Positions 8,564 through 15,636 of a stretch of 32,185 nucleotides of DNA are shown here, piece by piece (the stretch's first letter is position 1; every line of letters begins with the position of its first letter). The notes below the pieces were generated by a model that searched no databases, was not told the origin of the DNA, and saw nothing but the letters and a program-made list of their open reading frames with translations. Source of the stretch: DATKKG01 sp964475215. GTDB taxonomy: Archaea; Thermoproteota; Nitrososphaeria; Conexivisphaerales; DTJL01. Position numbers and translations under genes: made by a program. The stretch spans positions 1 through 32,185 of the forward strand of contig CAYYVT010000056.1 in NCBI GenBank assembly GCA_964475215.1, in the 5' to 3' direction.

Positions 8564-9220
8564 TCAAGCCTCGCCGAGGACCGTGCAGGGAGCGCTGTCA
8601 ACCCCCTCGACGAACAGGGGCACCACCAGGACGCGCTTCAGGTGCCTAGGGACATGAGAGAGGTCCATGTCTTCTATGATGAAGAAGTCTCTGCCTGTCA
8701 GCAACGTCCTGTGTGCCCTCCTGCCCTCCTCCCTGTTCTGGACGGCAGATAGGGATATGAAGTCGAAACCCAGCGCCCTAAGTTTCGGAAAGCTTGAGAC
8801 AACATAGGCAGCTGCCTCCGCCGAGACCCCCGGGTTCCTATTCATGTACCTCTCTCGCCCATCCTCCCGATACTTCTGGAACCCGGTGCGTATCAGCAAG
8901 AGGTCTGCGCTACGGATCTTCTTCGATTCATTTCTCAGATTATCGGCCGTCACCATATCCGACTCCTCCTTTGGAAGTTGCAGAACCACCGGACATGAAA
9001 AGATGAACGAGGAAAGGGGGTAATCTGCCACCCCCCGTCCCCTGTCGTCAGAATGTCTAGGCGCATCGACATGCGTTCCAAGGTGGTTGGGAAAGGACAG
9101 GGTGTAGCTGTTACTCGAGCCTCCGGTCCTGATTTCCTTGATTGGAGAGATGGTCAGGGATGGCCCGCCGGCAAACGATGGCGTCCCGACCCCAAGCTTA
9201 TGAGAGAGGATGACCCACAA
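8564..9220 (-). CDS. Cyclase/kynurenine formamidase-family metal hydrolase
   Basis: A PF04199-type hydrolase of 218 aa. The signature HLGTHVDAPRH is at 46-56, giving the His/Asp metal-binding set of this family, which includes arylformamidases, isatin hydrolases and polyketide cyclases. The late block with EDMDLSHVP and the ending GVDSAPCTVLGE also match. The start is TTG 9220; an in-frame TAA lies five codons upstream, so no longer form is possible. It leads a two-gene unit with 6-phosphogluconate dehydrogenase. No tryptophan-degradation genes are nearby, and a lactone or amide substrate related to its partner is only speculation. Confidence 0.85.
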   Translation of the reverse strand: MWVILSHKLGVGTPSFAGGPSLTISPIKEIRTGGSSNSYTLSFPNHLGTHVDAPRHSDDRGRGVADYPLSSFIFSCPVVLQLPKEESDMVTADNLRNESKKIRSADLLLIRTGFQKYREDGRERYMNRNPGVSAEAAAYVVSSFPKLRALGFDFISLSAVQNREEGRRAHRTLLTGRDFFIIEDMDLSHVPRHLKRVLVVPLFVEGVDSAPCTVLGEA

Positions 9221-9243
9221 TCCATCTTCTTGTTACCCTTACA

Positions 9244-9254
9244 GTATTTTTGGA
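9244..9254 (-). promoter_or_regulatory. TATA-like box for the cyclase-gnd unit
   Basis: Read on the minus strand the string is CCAAAAATACT, centred about 29 bases before the TTG at 9220. This predicts a leaderless transcript for the cyclase gene and, through it, 6-phosphogluconate dehydrogenase. Confidence 0.5.
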
Positions 9255-9472
9255 TATCTGTTGCAGCAAGAAGGACCCCGAAATATCGTTTGAGAAGGCG
9301 CGTGAGCTCGGACCTGCTCCGGGTCGCCCGGTGACCATGGCAAATGGGAAAGGGATCAAGTCATCTGGCTCGAATTCAACAATTCCTCAAAGAGGAAGGA
9401 AAATCCAAAGGTCAGGCCCGTCTCATATGGAGCAAGCCAAGCTACTTACGCTATTTATTCGACATACGGAGC

Positions 9473-9483
9473 ATTAATATATT
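9473..9483 (+). promoter_or_regulatory. TATA-like box for the five-gene operon
   Basis: ATTAATATATT is one of the strongest TATA-like strings in the window. Its centre is 35 bases before the ATG at 9513, predicting a start near 9505 with a very short leader. It is the only convincing promoter before 14172, supporting one transcript for the five genes. Confidence 0.6.
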
Positions 9484-9512
9484 GCGGAGCCCAGTAAATA
9501 AAATCGATTACT

Positions 9513-10172
9513 ATGAAGTCCCGCCGCGCAATATCAAAGACGGTAGCTATGGTAGCGCTACTGATCGTCGGGCTCGCCATAGGCTTCTCGGGAGGGTGGC
9601 TGCTTCAGGAGCAGACCATTGTGAAGCTGACCAACGCAGAATCAAGTCAGGCGATATACGTCGACTCAGCAAGCAAAGAGGTGATGATTCAAGCGACCGT
9701 GAATGACGTAGCATTTGTCAATGCCACCATGCATGGCCTGAATTGGGAGGGAGGGAGTATAGCTGATCAGGCCGCTTTCACGACCGTCGTGACCCCACAC
9801 CAGCTTTACGATGCCTTGGTGAGCTTGGGCGCCACTCCGTCCAACAATGTCCAGCTGACTTCGCCTGCTGGAACGCTGACCACCGGGCCTAAGGTCACCG
9901 TCTATGTTAGTTGGGGATCTAACAAGTACCTACTGACACAGCTCTTCAACAACTACACGCTTGCGCAAGGAGACGGCACGTTCGGGTTCGGAGGAAACCT
10001 CGCCACCAACACGAAGGTGGGTACAGGGTGCATGTGCTGCCTCTTCTCCTGCGCCATTGGGATAGTCAGCAGCAACACCAACGGCTGGGAGTCGAGCTCG
10101 ATGTGGACCCTGAACTCATCCTTGATACCCCATGGCCAGAACGTAACATTCATCTTCCAGCTCTCATCCTAG
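9513..10172 (+). CDS. Membrane-anchored YdjY-like protein with C-terminal Cys cluster
   Basis: A 219-aa protein with one N-terminal hydrophobic segment (about 12-31) after a KSRR start, indicating an uncleaved signal anchor with the rest outside the membrane. The middle part (WEGGSIADQAAFTTVV, then HQLYDALVSLGATPSNNVQL) resembles the YdjY domain, in which an AxF-x-T strand is followed by a YxALxxLGAxPGN helix. Near the C-terminus C173, C175, C176 and C180 form a tight cluster that could bind a metal or Fe-S centre or form disulfides. First gene of a five-gene operon; the next starts 16 bases after its stop. The YdjY match is from memory of the domain pattern, and its biochemical role is not established. 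Confidence 0.7.
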   Translation: MKSRRAISKTVAMVALLIVGLAIGFSGGWLLQEQTIVKLTNAESSQAIYVDSASKEVMIQATVNDVAFVNATMHGLNWEGGSIADQAAFTTVVTPHQLYDALVSLGATPSNNVQLTSPAGTLTTGPKVTVYVSWGSNKYLLTQLFNNYTLAQGDGTFGFGGNLATNTKVGTGCMCCLFSCAIGIVSSNTNGWESSSMWTLNSSLIPHGQNVTFIFQLSS

Positions 10173-10188
10173 CACCACCTGAGACTTC

Positions 10189-10851
10189 TTGATCCCACTC
10201 ATCGAGTGGCTTCCGGGAGGAATTTCTTTCGTAACCCTCCCGAGCCTTCCTTTTTTGGTTGTTTTTAACGTCGCTGACGCATTGGGGGCAAGGAGGATAC
10301 TCTCGAGATTGCTCTTCTTCTCCGTCGGTGTCGCATTCATCTTTCCTTTGAGCGTCTCAGCGGTCAAGGCCTTCCCCGGTTTCTTCATTCTGGACGCCAG
10401 TTATCTTGACATCATCTGGGCTCTCTTCATAGTCTGGCTGGGCTATGCGGTGTTCAGGAAGCGGGAAGCTTTCGTCATCCGCGCGGCCAGGGAGAACTTC
10501 GCGGCTTGGTGTTTTGGGACCTTCATGATGGGATCCCTCTTCGGGGCCATTTGGATAAACTACCTCTCGACCCATGACCTGACTGTGGAGAGGATCTATG
10601 AGCAGATCCTTACGACCACCAGCGTCTATGTAACGGCCCTGGACTCGGCCGTATATGCCACCGGCCTGTGCTTAGGGATAGTGGCGTTGAGCTTGGTTGT
10701 CTATTTCCTTGCTCACTTTGCCAGCTCCTTCCTCCAGCGACACAGGATGGAGGTCAAGATGGTCTGCGGCTCGGTGTTCGCACTTCAGGCGGGATACTTC
10801 ATCTTCAATGACGTATGGAAGCTGCTTCTGGCGGCCGGGTTGGTGATATGA
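10189..10851 (+). CDS. Six-helix membrane protein, CcdA/DsbD-like
   Basis: A 220-aa integral membrane protein. The only usable start is TTG 10189, because an in-frame TGA lies at 10180. Hydrophobic segments fall at about 12-30, 38-62, 72-90, 103-123, 148-173 and 190-218. The rhythm of the helices (FFSVGVAFIF, then IIWALFIVWLGYAVFRKRE, then FGTFMMGSLFGAIW) resembles CcdA/DsbD electron-carrying membrane domains, but the paired redox cysteines of that family are not obvious: its few cysteines (WCF, GLC, VCG) are isolated. It lies between an extracytoplasmic Cys-cluster protein and a cytoplasmic Fe-S protein, which fits an electron- or substrate-transfer role. Family assignment is an inference from topology. 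Confidence 0.75.
   Translation: MIPLIEWLPGGISFVTLPSLPFLVVFNVADALGARRILSRLLFFSVGVAFIFPLSVSAVKAFPGFFILDASYLDIIWALFIVWLGYAVFRKREAFVIRAARENFAAWCFGTFMMGSLFGAIWINYLSTHDLTVERIYEQILTTTSVYVTALDSAVYATGLCLGIVALSLVVYFLAHFASSFLQRHRMEVKMVCGSVFALQAGYFIFNDVWKLLLAAGLVI
10842..10847 (+). promoter_or_regulatory. Shine-Dalgarno site that points to an ATA start
   Basis: GGTGAT is complementary to the 3' end of archaeal 16S rRNA and overlaps the last codons of the membrane-protein gene. It is 5 bases before ATA 10853, the only near-standard start in the Fe-S frame. The ATG at 10848 abuts it but reads only two codons to a stop. Confidence 0.5.
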
Positions 10852-10852
10852 C

Positions 10853-11992
10853 ATAAAGCCGGATGAAGCCAGAGTCGTCGAGCACTTCCGCGACTGCAAC
10901 TCCTGCTTCGCCTGCCTTAGACATTGCCCGTCCTATCAGGGGTTCGACAGGGGCTTCATCAAGGACCTCGCGAGGACCTTGGAAGAAGGGAGGATAGGCG
11001 TTGATGACGCCTTGATCGCCTACAGGTGCACGCTATGCGGGTTCTGCGAAACCCAGTGCCCTTATGACGTGAGTGTCAAGGAGCTAATGGACTCCGCCCG
11101 CTACAGCTACGTGAGAAGCGGGCAGGGACCATTGGCGGCTCACACACCGCTCTACGTCAACAGGGCGGTGAACTTCTTCAGCCTCTTGGACGGCTCATCG
11201 CACAAGAAGAAGGAGTACCCCAGTCACGCAGACAGGATCTTCTTCCCTGGCTGCTCCCTGAGGGGTTACCGCCCCGAGTTGATGAGTCAGGTGGCTCGCC
11301 TGCTGGGAGCCCCATACGTAATGGAGAACGAATGTTGCGGCAAGCCTCTCAAGGCGATAGGAGATTGGGACCAATACGAAGAGCATAACGGCAGGATCCT
11401 CAATCTCCTTGAAAGAATGGGCCCTTCTGAGATCATCCTTTCATGCCCGAACTGCTATGGGACGTTCAAGTCCGCCATCAAGTTCGCAAAGGTGACGTTC
11501 GCCGCCGAAGCCCTCTTGGAGACGGTTCCGCCCAAGGAGGGGCCTGGCCGCGAGGACCTGGGGACGGTGGCGGTCCACGACTCATGCCCCTACCGTCAGA
11601 ATCCTGAGCTCTTCGATATATCGCGGAGGTTCGTCGATACGTTCTATGGGGGGAAGAGGGTGGAGATGAAGTACTCCAGGGAGAGGCTCCAGTGTTGTGG
11701 AGCGGGCGGCGCGGTGAGCTATTCGAATGAAGCGCTATCGCAGGACACGGCTCGAATGAGGCTGAAGGACGCGAAGGACTCCGGCGCCGACACAGTCATC
11801 ACCTTTTGCAATTCGTGCGGCGTAAACTTTGGTCCGACGTCAGGGGAGGTAGGAGTGAAGGTCCTCCATGCCTTTGACCTTCTGCTGCCCGAATCTTCTC
11901 CCGACTACGGAGCTCTTTACAAGAAAAGTCGAAGTGTCTTCTCCGGTGTTTGCCTGCTGGAGAATCTAGTTAGGTTGGCTGTTCAGGTGTGA
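10853..11992 (+). CDS. HdrD/GlpC-like Fe-S protein: two [4Fe-4S] sites, two CCG domains
   Basis: About 379 aa. The N-terminus has two ferredoxin-type motifs, CNSCFACLRHCP and CTLCGFCETQCP. Two complete cysteine-rich CCG domains follow: the first runs from FFPGCSLRG through ENECCGKPL to SCPNCYG, the second from HDSCPYR through LQCCGAGG to FCNSCG. This is the arrangement of heterodisulfide reductase HdrD/HdrB and GlpC/GlcF-type proteins (COG0247), where CCG sites hold non-cubane [4Fe-4S] clusters or bind a partner. The frame is open from 10847, but there is no ATG, GTG, TTG or CTG before TTG 10979, which would delete the first cluster motif. ATA 10853 with a good Shine-Dalgarno site is therefore proposed. 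Its stop overlaps the next gene's GTG. Confidence 0.85.
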   Translation: MKPDEARVVEHFRDCNSCFACLRHCPSYQGFDRGFIKDLARTLEEGRIGVDDALIAYRCTLCGFCETQCPYDVSVKELMDSARYSYVRSGQGPLAAHTPLYVNRAVNFFSLLDGSSHKKKEYPSHADRIFFPGCSLRGYRPELMSQVARLLGAPYVMENECCGKPLKAIGDWDQYEEHNGRILNLLERMGPSEIILSCPNCYGTFKSAIKFAKVTFAAEALLETVPPKEGPGREDLGTVAVHDSCPYRQNPELFDISRRFVDTFYGGKRVEMKYSRERLQCCGAGGAVSYSNEALSQDTARMRLKDAKDSGADTVITFCNSCGVNFGPTSGEVGVKVLHAFDLLLPESSPDYGALYKKSRSVFSGVCLLENLVRLAVQV

Positions 11993-12810
11993 GGCTCTCT
12001 CAGATTGTCGAACTAGGGAAGTGGTCGGAGCGGCCCGAAGCCGCCGACATAACCGCGGTGATGAGGGGCTACGACGCGCTGATGAGCAAGGTATACGACT
12101 TCCTAACATGCTGGTTCATGGCACCGCTGATTCGGGGCTCGCATCAGACCCTGTTAGAGAACATGGGCCAAGGCGGCGGGACGACGCTTCTGGATATCGG
12201 CTGCGGAACAGGGACGCTGATGGTCATGGCAGGAAGGAGGGCCCCTTCAGACCTGATCGTGGGCCTGGATGTTTCCACTGGGATGCTTGAGAGGGCTCTG
12301 AGGAAGCTTGAGAAGTCGGGCCTGAAGAATCGGACCGAGCTGGTCTTGGGGGACGCTGAGGCCCAACCCTTTAGGGGCTCGTCCTTCGGCGCCTGCACCT
12401 GCACGGGGACCCTGAGGTTCATCCCGGACCCCGCCCTGGCCCTTCGCGAAGCCATGCGTGTGCTTCAGGAGGGAGGGAGCCTAGGCCTGAGGGAGATGGC
12501 GAGCGGCAGGGGACCCATGGTCATACGGCACATCCCGCTGCCCTTCAAGTCCAGCTTCGTAGTATGGAGACTGCTTCCGGATCATTGGGTGGAGACGTTG
12601 CTGCGTTCGGCGGGGTTCGACGGCGTGACCTCCTTCAGGAGCGGGATGGTCCCGCAGTTCGTCATCGCCATGGGGCCTCCGGTGAGAAGGTACGCCTTCT
12701 TCTTCGCCAGCAAGCCCTCTATGCGAGTCAACCCCCCACACGAGCACCAGGCCATCGCTCTCCATATCAGCCAAGGGGCGACCGTTCGGCGCATATCTCG
12801 GGAGGCATGA
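11989..12810 (+). CDS. SAM-dependent methyltransferase, UbiE-like class I
   Basis: A 273-aa class I methyltransferase. Motif I is LLDIGCGTGTL at about 67-77, followed by an acidic strand end in GLDVSTGMLERA and motif II-like LVLGDAEAQPF, matching the ubiquinone/menaquinone-type methyltransferase pattern. The start GTG overlaps the preceding stop in a GTGA arrangement, so translation is coupled to the Fe-S protein. A C-terminal extension of about 40 residues (after FFFASKPS) is not part of the fold. In this operon the likely substrate is whatever the radical SAM enzyme makes, such as a lipid or redox cofactor, but nothing in the sequence identifies it. Confidence 0.85.
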   Translation: MRLSQIVELGKWSERPEAADITAVMRGYDALMSKVYDFLTCWFMAPLIRGSHQTLLENMGQGGGTTLLDIGCGTGTLMVMAGRRAPSDLIVGLDVSTGMLERALRKLEKSGLKNRTELVLGDAEAQPFRGSSFGACTCTGTLRFIPDPALALREAMRVLQEGGSLGLREMASGRGPMVIRHIPLPFKSSFVVWRLLPDHWVETLLRSAGFDGVTSFRSGMVPQFVIAMGPPVRRYAFFFASKPSMRVNPPHEHQAIALHISQGATVRRISREA

Positions 12811-12819
12811 CGTAAGGGG

Positions 12820-14172
12820 ATGACGTCATTGAGAAGCGTGGGACAGGGGCCCCCGGGGAAAGAGGCCACCTTCAGCGTCTGCCCTGTCTGCCTTGCGCCA
12901 GTGGAGGCGAGGATCGTGGAGGAAGCGGGGAGGATCTATCTGGAGAAGGAGTGCGAAGACCACGGTCGCTTCAAGGCCCTCGTGTGGAGCGACAGCGAGA
13001 TGTACTCCTCGTATTACGACATGTTCCACCTCGGGGAGACTTCCGTGCTGAAGAACGCCTGCCCCTTGGAGTGCGGGCTTTGCACGGGTCACGCTGAGGG
13101 GACCTGCGTCGCGATCGTGGAGGTGACCAACCGCTGCAACCTGATATGCCCGGTGTGCTTTTCATATTCGGACAACGCCAGCCGGCCTGAGCCGACCCTG
13201 GAGCAAATCTCAGAAGAGTTCAAGACGATAATCGAAAACGGGGGCGCCGCCCGCCCCGTGCAGCTTTCTGGAGGGGAGCCGACCACCAGGGGCGACCTCG
13301 TCCAAATTGTGAGGATGGCGAGGGAGATGGGCATTCGTCACATAGAGGTCAACACGAACGGCGTGAGGCTGGGGGAGGACCCCCGGCTTTCCCGCCTTCT
13401 GGCCGAGGCAGGCGTCAGCGCGGTCTACCTCCAGTTCGACGGCCTCGACGACGGCGTCTACCTCGCCCTCAGGGGGAGGAAGCTCCTGGAGCTCAAGATG
13501 AAGGCCCTGGACAACTGCAGGGCCAGCGGGCTCGCGGTGGTGCTCGTCCCGACGGTGGTCAAGGGGGTGAACGACGGCCAACTAGGCGCGATCATAGACC
13601 TGGCAACAAGGCGGGACGAAATCAAGGGTGTGAACTTCCAGCCGGCGGCGTTTCTCGGAAGGTTCCCGGATGACAGGAGGAATCCCGACGACCGCACTAC
13701 CATACCGGACGTCGTGAAGGCCATCGAGAGGCAGACCGGAGGCTCCCTGATGGCGAAGGACTTCTTCCCCATACCCTCTCTCCACCATTCGTGCTCCGCC
13801 GTGACCTTGGCGTTGGCGGCGGACGGCCTCCTCATGCCGCTGTCTCGGGTGGTGGACCCCATCGAGGTCGTCGGCCGGTTGAGTGACCCCCACTGCGCGG
13901 TGACCAAGGCGATCCCCAGGTTATGGGACGTGTCCAACGAAAGGGAGACGTTCGGCAAGCTACGAGAGTACCTCGGGAGTCTCGGCCTTGAGGTAGAGGG
14001 AGGCGACTCGACGAAGATACTCTCGATTTCGATGATGGCCTTCCAGGACGCTTGGACGTTGGACACCGAAAGGATGAGAAGGTGCCGAGTGCACGTCGTC
14101 AGACCAGGAGGGCAGCTGGTGCCGTTCTGCGCCTACTACCTTACCAGCGCCGACGGCAGGCGCATCTACTGA
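12820..14172 (+). CDS. Radical SAM protein, COG1964/Tes-MJ0619-like
   Basis: A 450-aa radical SAM enzyme. The cluster motif is C106-x3-C110-x2-C113 within NRCNLICPVCF, followed by the SAM-binding LSGGEPT. An N-terminal zinc-ribbon-like part (C21, C24, C45) and a second group (C81, C85, C88) precede it. The ending CRVHVV with PFCAYYLTS resembles the C-terminal half of the COG1964 family, which includes MJ0619 and Tes, the enzyme that joins archaeal lipid chains into tetraethers. It is somewhat shorter than those proteins (about 500 aa or more, from memory), so it may be a paralogue with another substrate. Last gene of the operon, 9 bases after the methyltransferase stop with AAGGGG before its ATG. 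Convergent with the arsenite methyltransferase gene 35 bases on. Confidence 0.85.
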   Translation: MTSLRSVGQGPPGKEATFSVCPVCLAPVEARIVEEAGRIYLEKECEDHGRFKALVWSDSEMYSSYYDMFHLGETSVLKNACPLECGLCTGHAEGTCVAIVEVTNRCNLICPVCFSYSDNASRPEPTLEQISEEFKTIIENGGAARPVQLSGGEPTTRGDLVQIVRMAREMGIRHIEVNTNGVRLGEDPRLSRLLAEAGVSAVYLQFDGLDDGVYLALRGRKLLELKMKALDNCRASGLAVVLVPTVVKGVNDGQLGAIIDLATRRDEIKGVNFQPAAFLGRFPDDRRNPDDRTTIPDVVKAIERQTGGSLMAKDFFPIPSLHHSCSAVTLALAADGLLMPLSRVVDPIEVVGRLSDPHCAVTKAIPRLWDVSNERETFGKLREYLGSLGLEVEGGDSTKILSISMMAFQDAWTLDTERMRRCRVHVVRPGGQLVPFCAYYLTSADGRRIY

Positions 14173-14207
14173 CTAGGCTGCTGTAACGAAGGCAAATGCA
14201 GGGCCCG

Positions 14208-14975
14208 CTACGGTTTCCTTGCGCTGAAGGTCAGCGAGACGAGCCTGATGTCCTCCCCCTCCTCCTTCCACATGCTCTCCCCCCTCTCCCTGTAATCCAC
14301 GAAGCCCACCGCCTCCAGAGAAGAGCGCAGTTCCTGTCTTGTCAGACAGCCGGCTTCGCATCTGGACCATAGGTCGAGGTCCTCCTTAACTCGCTGAGGT
14401 AGAGGTTTGTCCGCAATGACGTCGGATATGGTGAGGGAGCTCCCATGTTTCATGACCCTAAAGGCCTCGGCAAAGGCCTTCCGCTTGTCGGGGACGAGGT
14501 TAATGACGCAGTTGCTCAGGACGATGTCCACGCTATCGTTTTCGACAGGGAGCTTCTCAAGCTCGCCTTGGCGGAACTCGACGTTCACGAAGCCGAGCTG
14601 GGCGGCCGCCTCGCGGGCTTGCAGTATCATCTGCGGAGTCGAATCGACCCCTATCACCTTCCCTGAGCCCAACATGCGTCGCGATGCTGCGAACACATCC
14701 ACTCCGCCTCCACTCCCAAGGTCCAATACGGTCATCCCCGCCTTCAGGCCCGCATATCTCACCGGGGAGCCGCATCCGAGCGAGAGCACTCCGGCGCTTC
14801 GGGCGCCAGCCCCGGGGCCACAACAGCATGACCCGCCCTTGCCTACCTCGGAGTAGTGAGCCTTGACGGCGAGCTTGATTTCGGCTTCAGTACGCTCTGG
14901 CAACGGACTTGCAGCCTCTATAAGAGAGCTGCCGCTTGATATAACTAGCGCATGTCGGAGGTTCTGTCCTGTCAT
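14208..14975 (-). CDS. arsM: Arsenite methyltransferase ArsM-like
   Basis: Methylates trivalent arsenic using SAM, giving volatile or less-bound arsenicals. It is 255 aa from ATG 14975, which is preceded by GGGAGGTGG at a suitable distance; an upstream in-frame TTG at 14999 is less likely. Family marks include the Cys-rich GGSCCCGPG at 48-55, LGCGSPV near 67-72, motif I VLDLGSGGGVD at 83-93, and SNCVINLVPDK at 155-164. C156 and C206 correspond to arsenic-binding cysteines of known ArsM enzymes, and C210 is an extra cysteine where many members have alanine (CIAGALT versus CEAGCLT). No arsR or arsenite efflux gene is nearby, so expression in response to arsenic is not evident. Confidence 0.88.
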   Translation of the reverse strand: MTGQNLRHALVISSGSSLIEAASPLPERTEAEIKLAVKAHYSEVGKGGSCCCGPGAGARSAGVLSLGCGSPVRYAGLKAGMTVLDLGSGGGVDVFAASRRMLGSGKVIGVDSTPQMILQAREAAAQLGFVNVEFRQGELEKLPVENDSVDIVLSNCVINLVPDKRKAFAEAFRVMKHGSSLTISDVIADKPLPQRVKEDLDLWSRCEAGCLTRQELRSSLEAVGFVDYRERGESMWKEEGEDIRLVSLTFSARKP

Positions 14976-15069
14976 GGCCACCTCCCAAGGGCGCCGCAAA
15001 CGGGAGGGACTGCAGCAGCGGGTTTCCCTGACAACCGAGAATCCTTCCGACGGTCCTCATGGATGTCTA

Positions 15070-15104
15070 CCGCCGTTGGAAGCGAGAGCGGTATCCTACG
15101 GCGG
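15070..15104. repeat. 7-bp inverted repeat upstream of arsM
   Basis: CCGCCGT and ACGGCGG are perfect complements separated by 21 bases. They lie in the 159-base gap between the 109-aa gene and arsM, about 95-130 bases before the arsM start. This could be a terminator-like hairpin, a regulator site or chance in GC-rich DNA. Confidence 0.35.
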
Positions 15105-15134
15105 GAGCTGAGCTGCTAGCCGAACTGTCAGGCG

Positions 15135-15464
15135 TCAGTTTGCCTTGGGTTCAACTGCAGCCCGACCCTTCTTTCTCCCCTTGGACTTCTCGGCTTCCAA
15201 GATCTTCTTGAGCTCCTTGACATTTGTCCTGAAGTACACTAGGTCGGAATGAAACAACGCCACTCCTTTTCTCAATCTCGAAGATTCATGAGAGAACTGT
15301 TCAGAACCTAACAGCTGCTCCAGAGATTCAAGATGTTTCATCAACGGTTCAATTCTCAGCTCCGTCCAATCTGTTTTGGAGCCAAGGCCGGCGAAATCCT
15401 CCCTCAGTTTCTCAAGAGTTTTCCTCAGCGCAGGTAGTTCCGCCTTGTACACCCTATCCACCAT
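15135..15464 (-). CDS. Small helical hypothetical protein (109 aa)
   Basis: I do not recognise this family. The sequence is strongly helical and charged, with heptad-like leucines (LRKTLEKLREDFAGL, then MKHLESLEQLLGS, then VKELKKILEAEKS) suggesting a coiled coil or helical bundle. A basic tail (KGRKKGRA) could touch nucleic acid. No cysteines, membrane helix or signal are present. It starts at ATG 15464 with a TATA-like box at leaderless distance, which supports its being a real gene. It precedes arsM on the same strand by 159 bases, but a shared role is not evident. Confidence 0.55.
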   Translation of the reverse strand: MVDRVYKAELPALRKTLEKLREDFAGLGSKTDWTELRIEPLMKHLESLEQLLGSEQFSHESSRLRKGVALFHSDLVYFRTNVKELKKILEAEKSKGRKKGRAAVEPKAN

Positions 15465-15487
15465 AGCTAGGACGCGCGATACCAGCT

Positions 15488-15498
15488 CTAGTTATCCC
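15488..15498 (-). promoter_or_regulatory. TATA-like box for the 109-aa hypothetical gene
   Basis: On the minus strand the string GGGATAACTAG is centred 29 bases before ATG 15464, consistent with leaderless transcription. Confidence 0.4.
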
Positions 15499-15599
15499 TT
15501 GCTCATTGTTTCGTCAGCAAGAATCACGCACCGAATGGTTTGTCGGGCTTTCGCCGAAGCTTCCGACCTGGCGCGGTTTCGAGCAGCCAGCAAGCGAAG

Positions 15600-15608
15600 T
15601 CTTATTAC
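15600..15608 (+). promoter_or_regulatory. Weak TATA-like box for the second methyltransferase gene
   Basis: TCTTATTAC is centred about 33 bases before TTG 15637. It supports that start over the longer open frame running upstream. Confidence 0.35.
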
Positions 15609-15636
15609 CCGAACACCCAGTAGTGTCTACATCTCG

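Larger units (their letters stand above)
9221..9512. other. 292-base divergent intergenic region
   Basis: This gap separates the minus-strand cyclase gene from the plus-strand five-gene operon and is more AT-rich than its surroundings. It holds two oppositely oriented TATA-like boxes. Between them is a plausible-looking plus-strand frame from ATG 9344 that runs on into the 5' end of the YdjY-like gene; I do not recognise it and treat it as non-coding or a remnant. Confidence 0.4.

Noticed and set aside
12806..12828. Short direct repeat ATGACGT around the methyltransferase/radical SAM junction
   Set aside because: Only 7 bases, and explained by a stop-start junction in which both copies contain ATGACG; no regulatory meaning can be supported.
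14976..14999. TTG 14999 as the arsM start
   Set aside because: ATG 14975 has a strong GGGAGGTGG site directly upstream, part of which would be coding in the longer version.
15376..15636. Upstream extension of the second methyltransferase to 15376
   Set aside because: It overlaps the opposite-strand 109-aa gene, is Ser/Arg-rich without structure, and a TATA-like box sits at 15600 just before the family-typical start.
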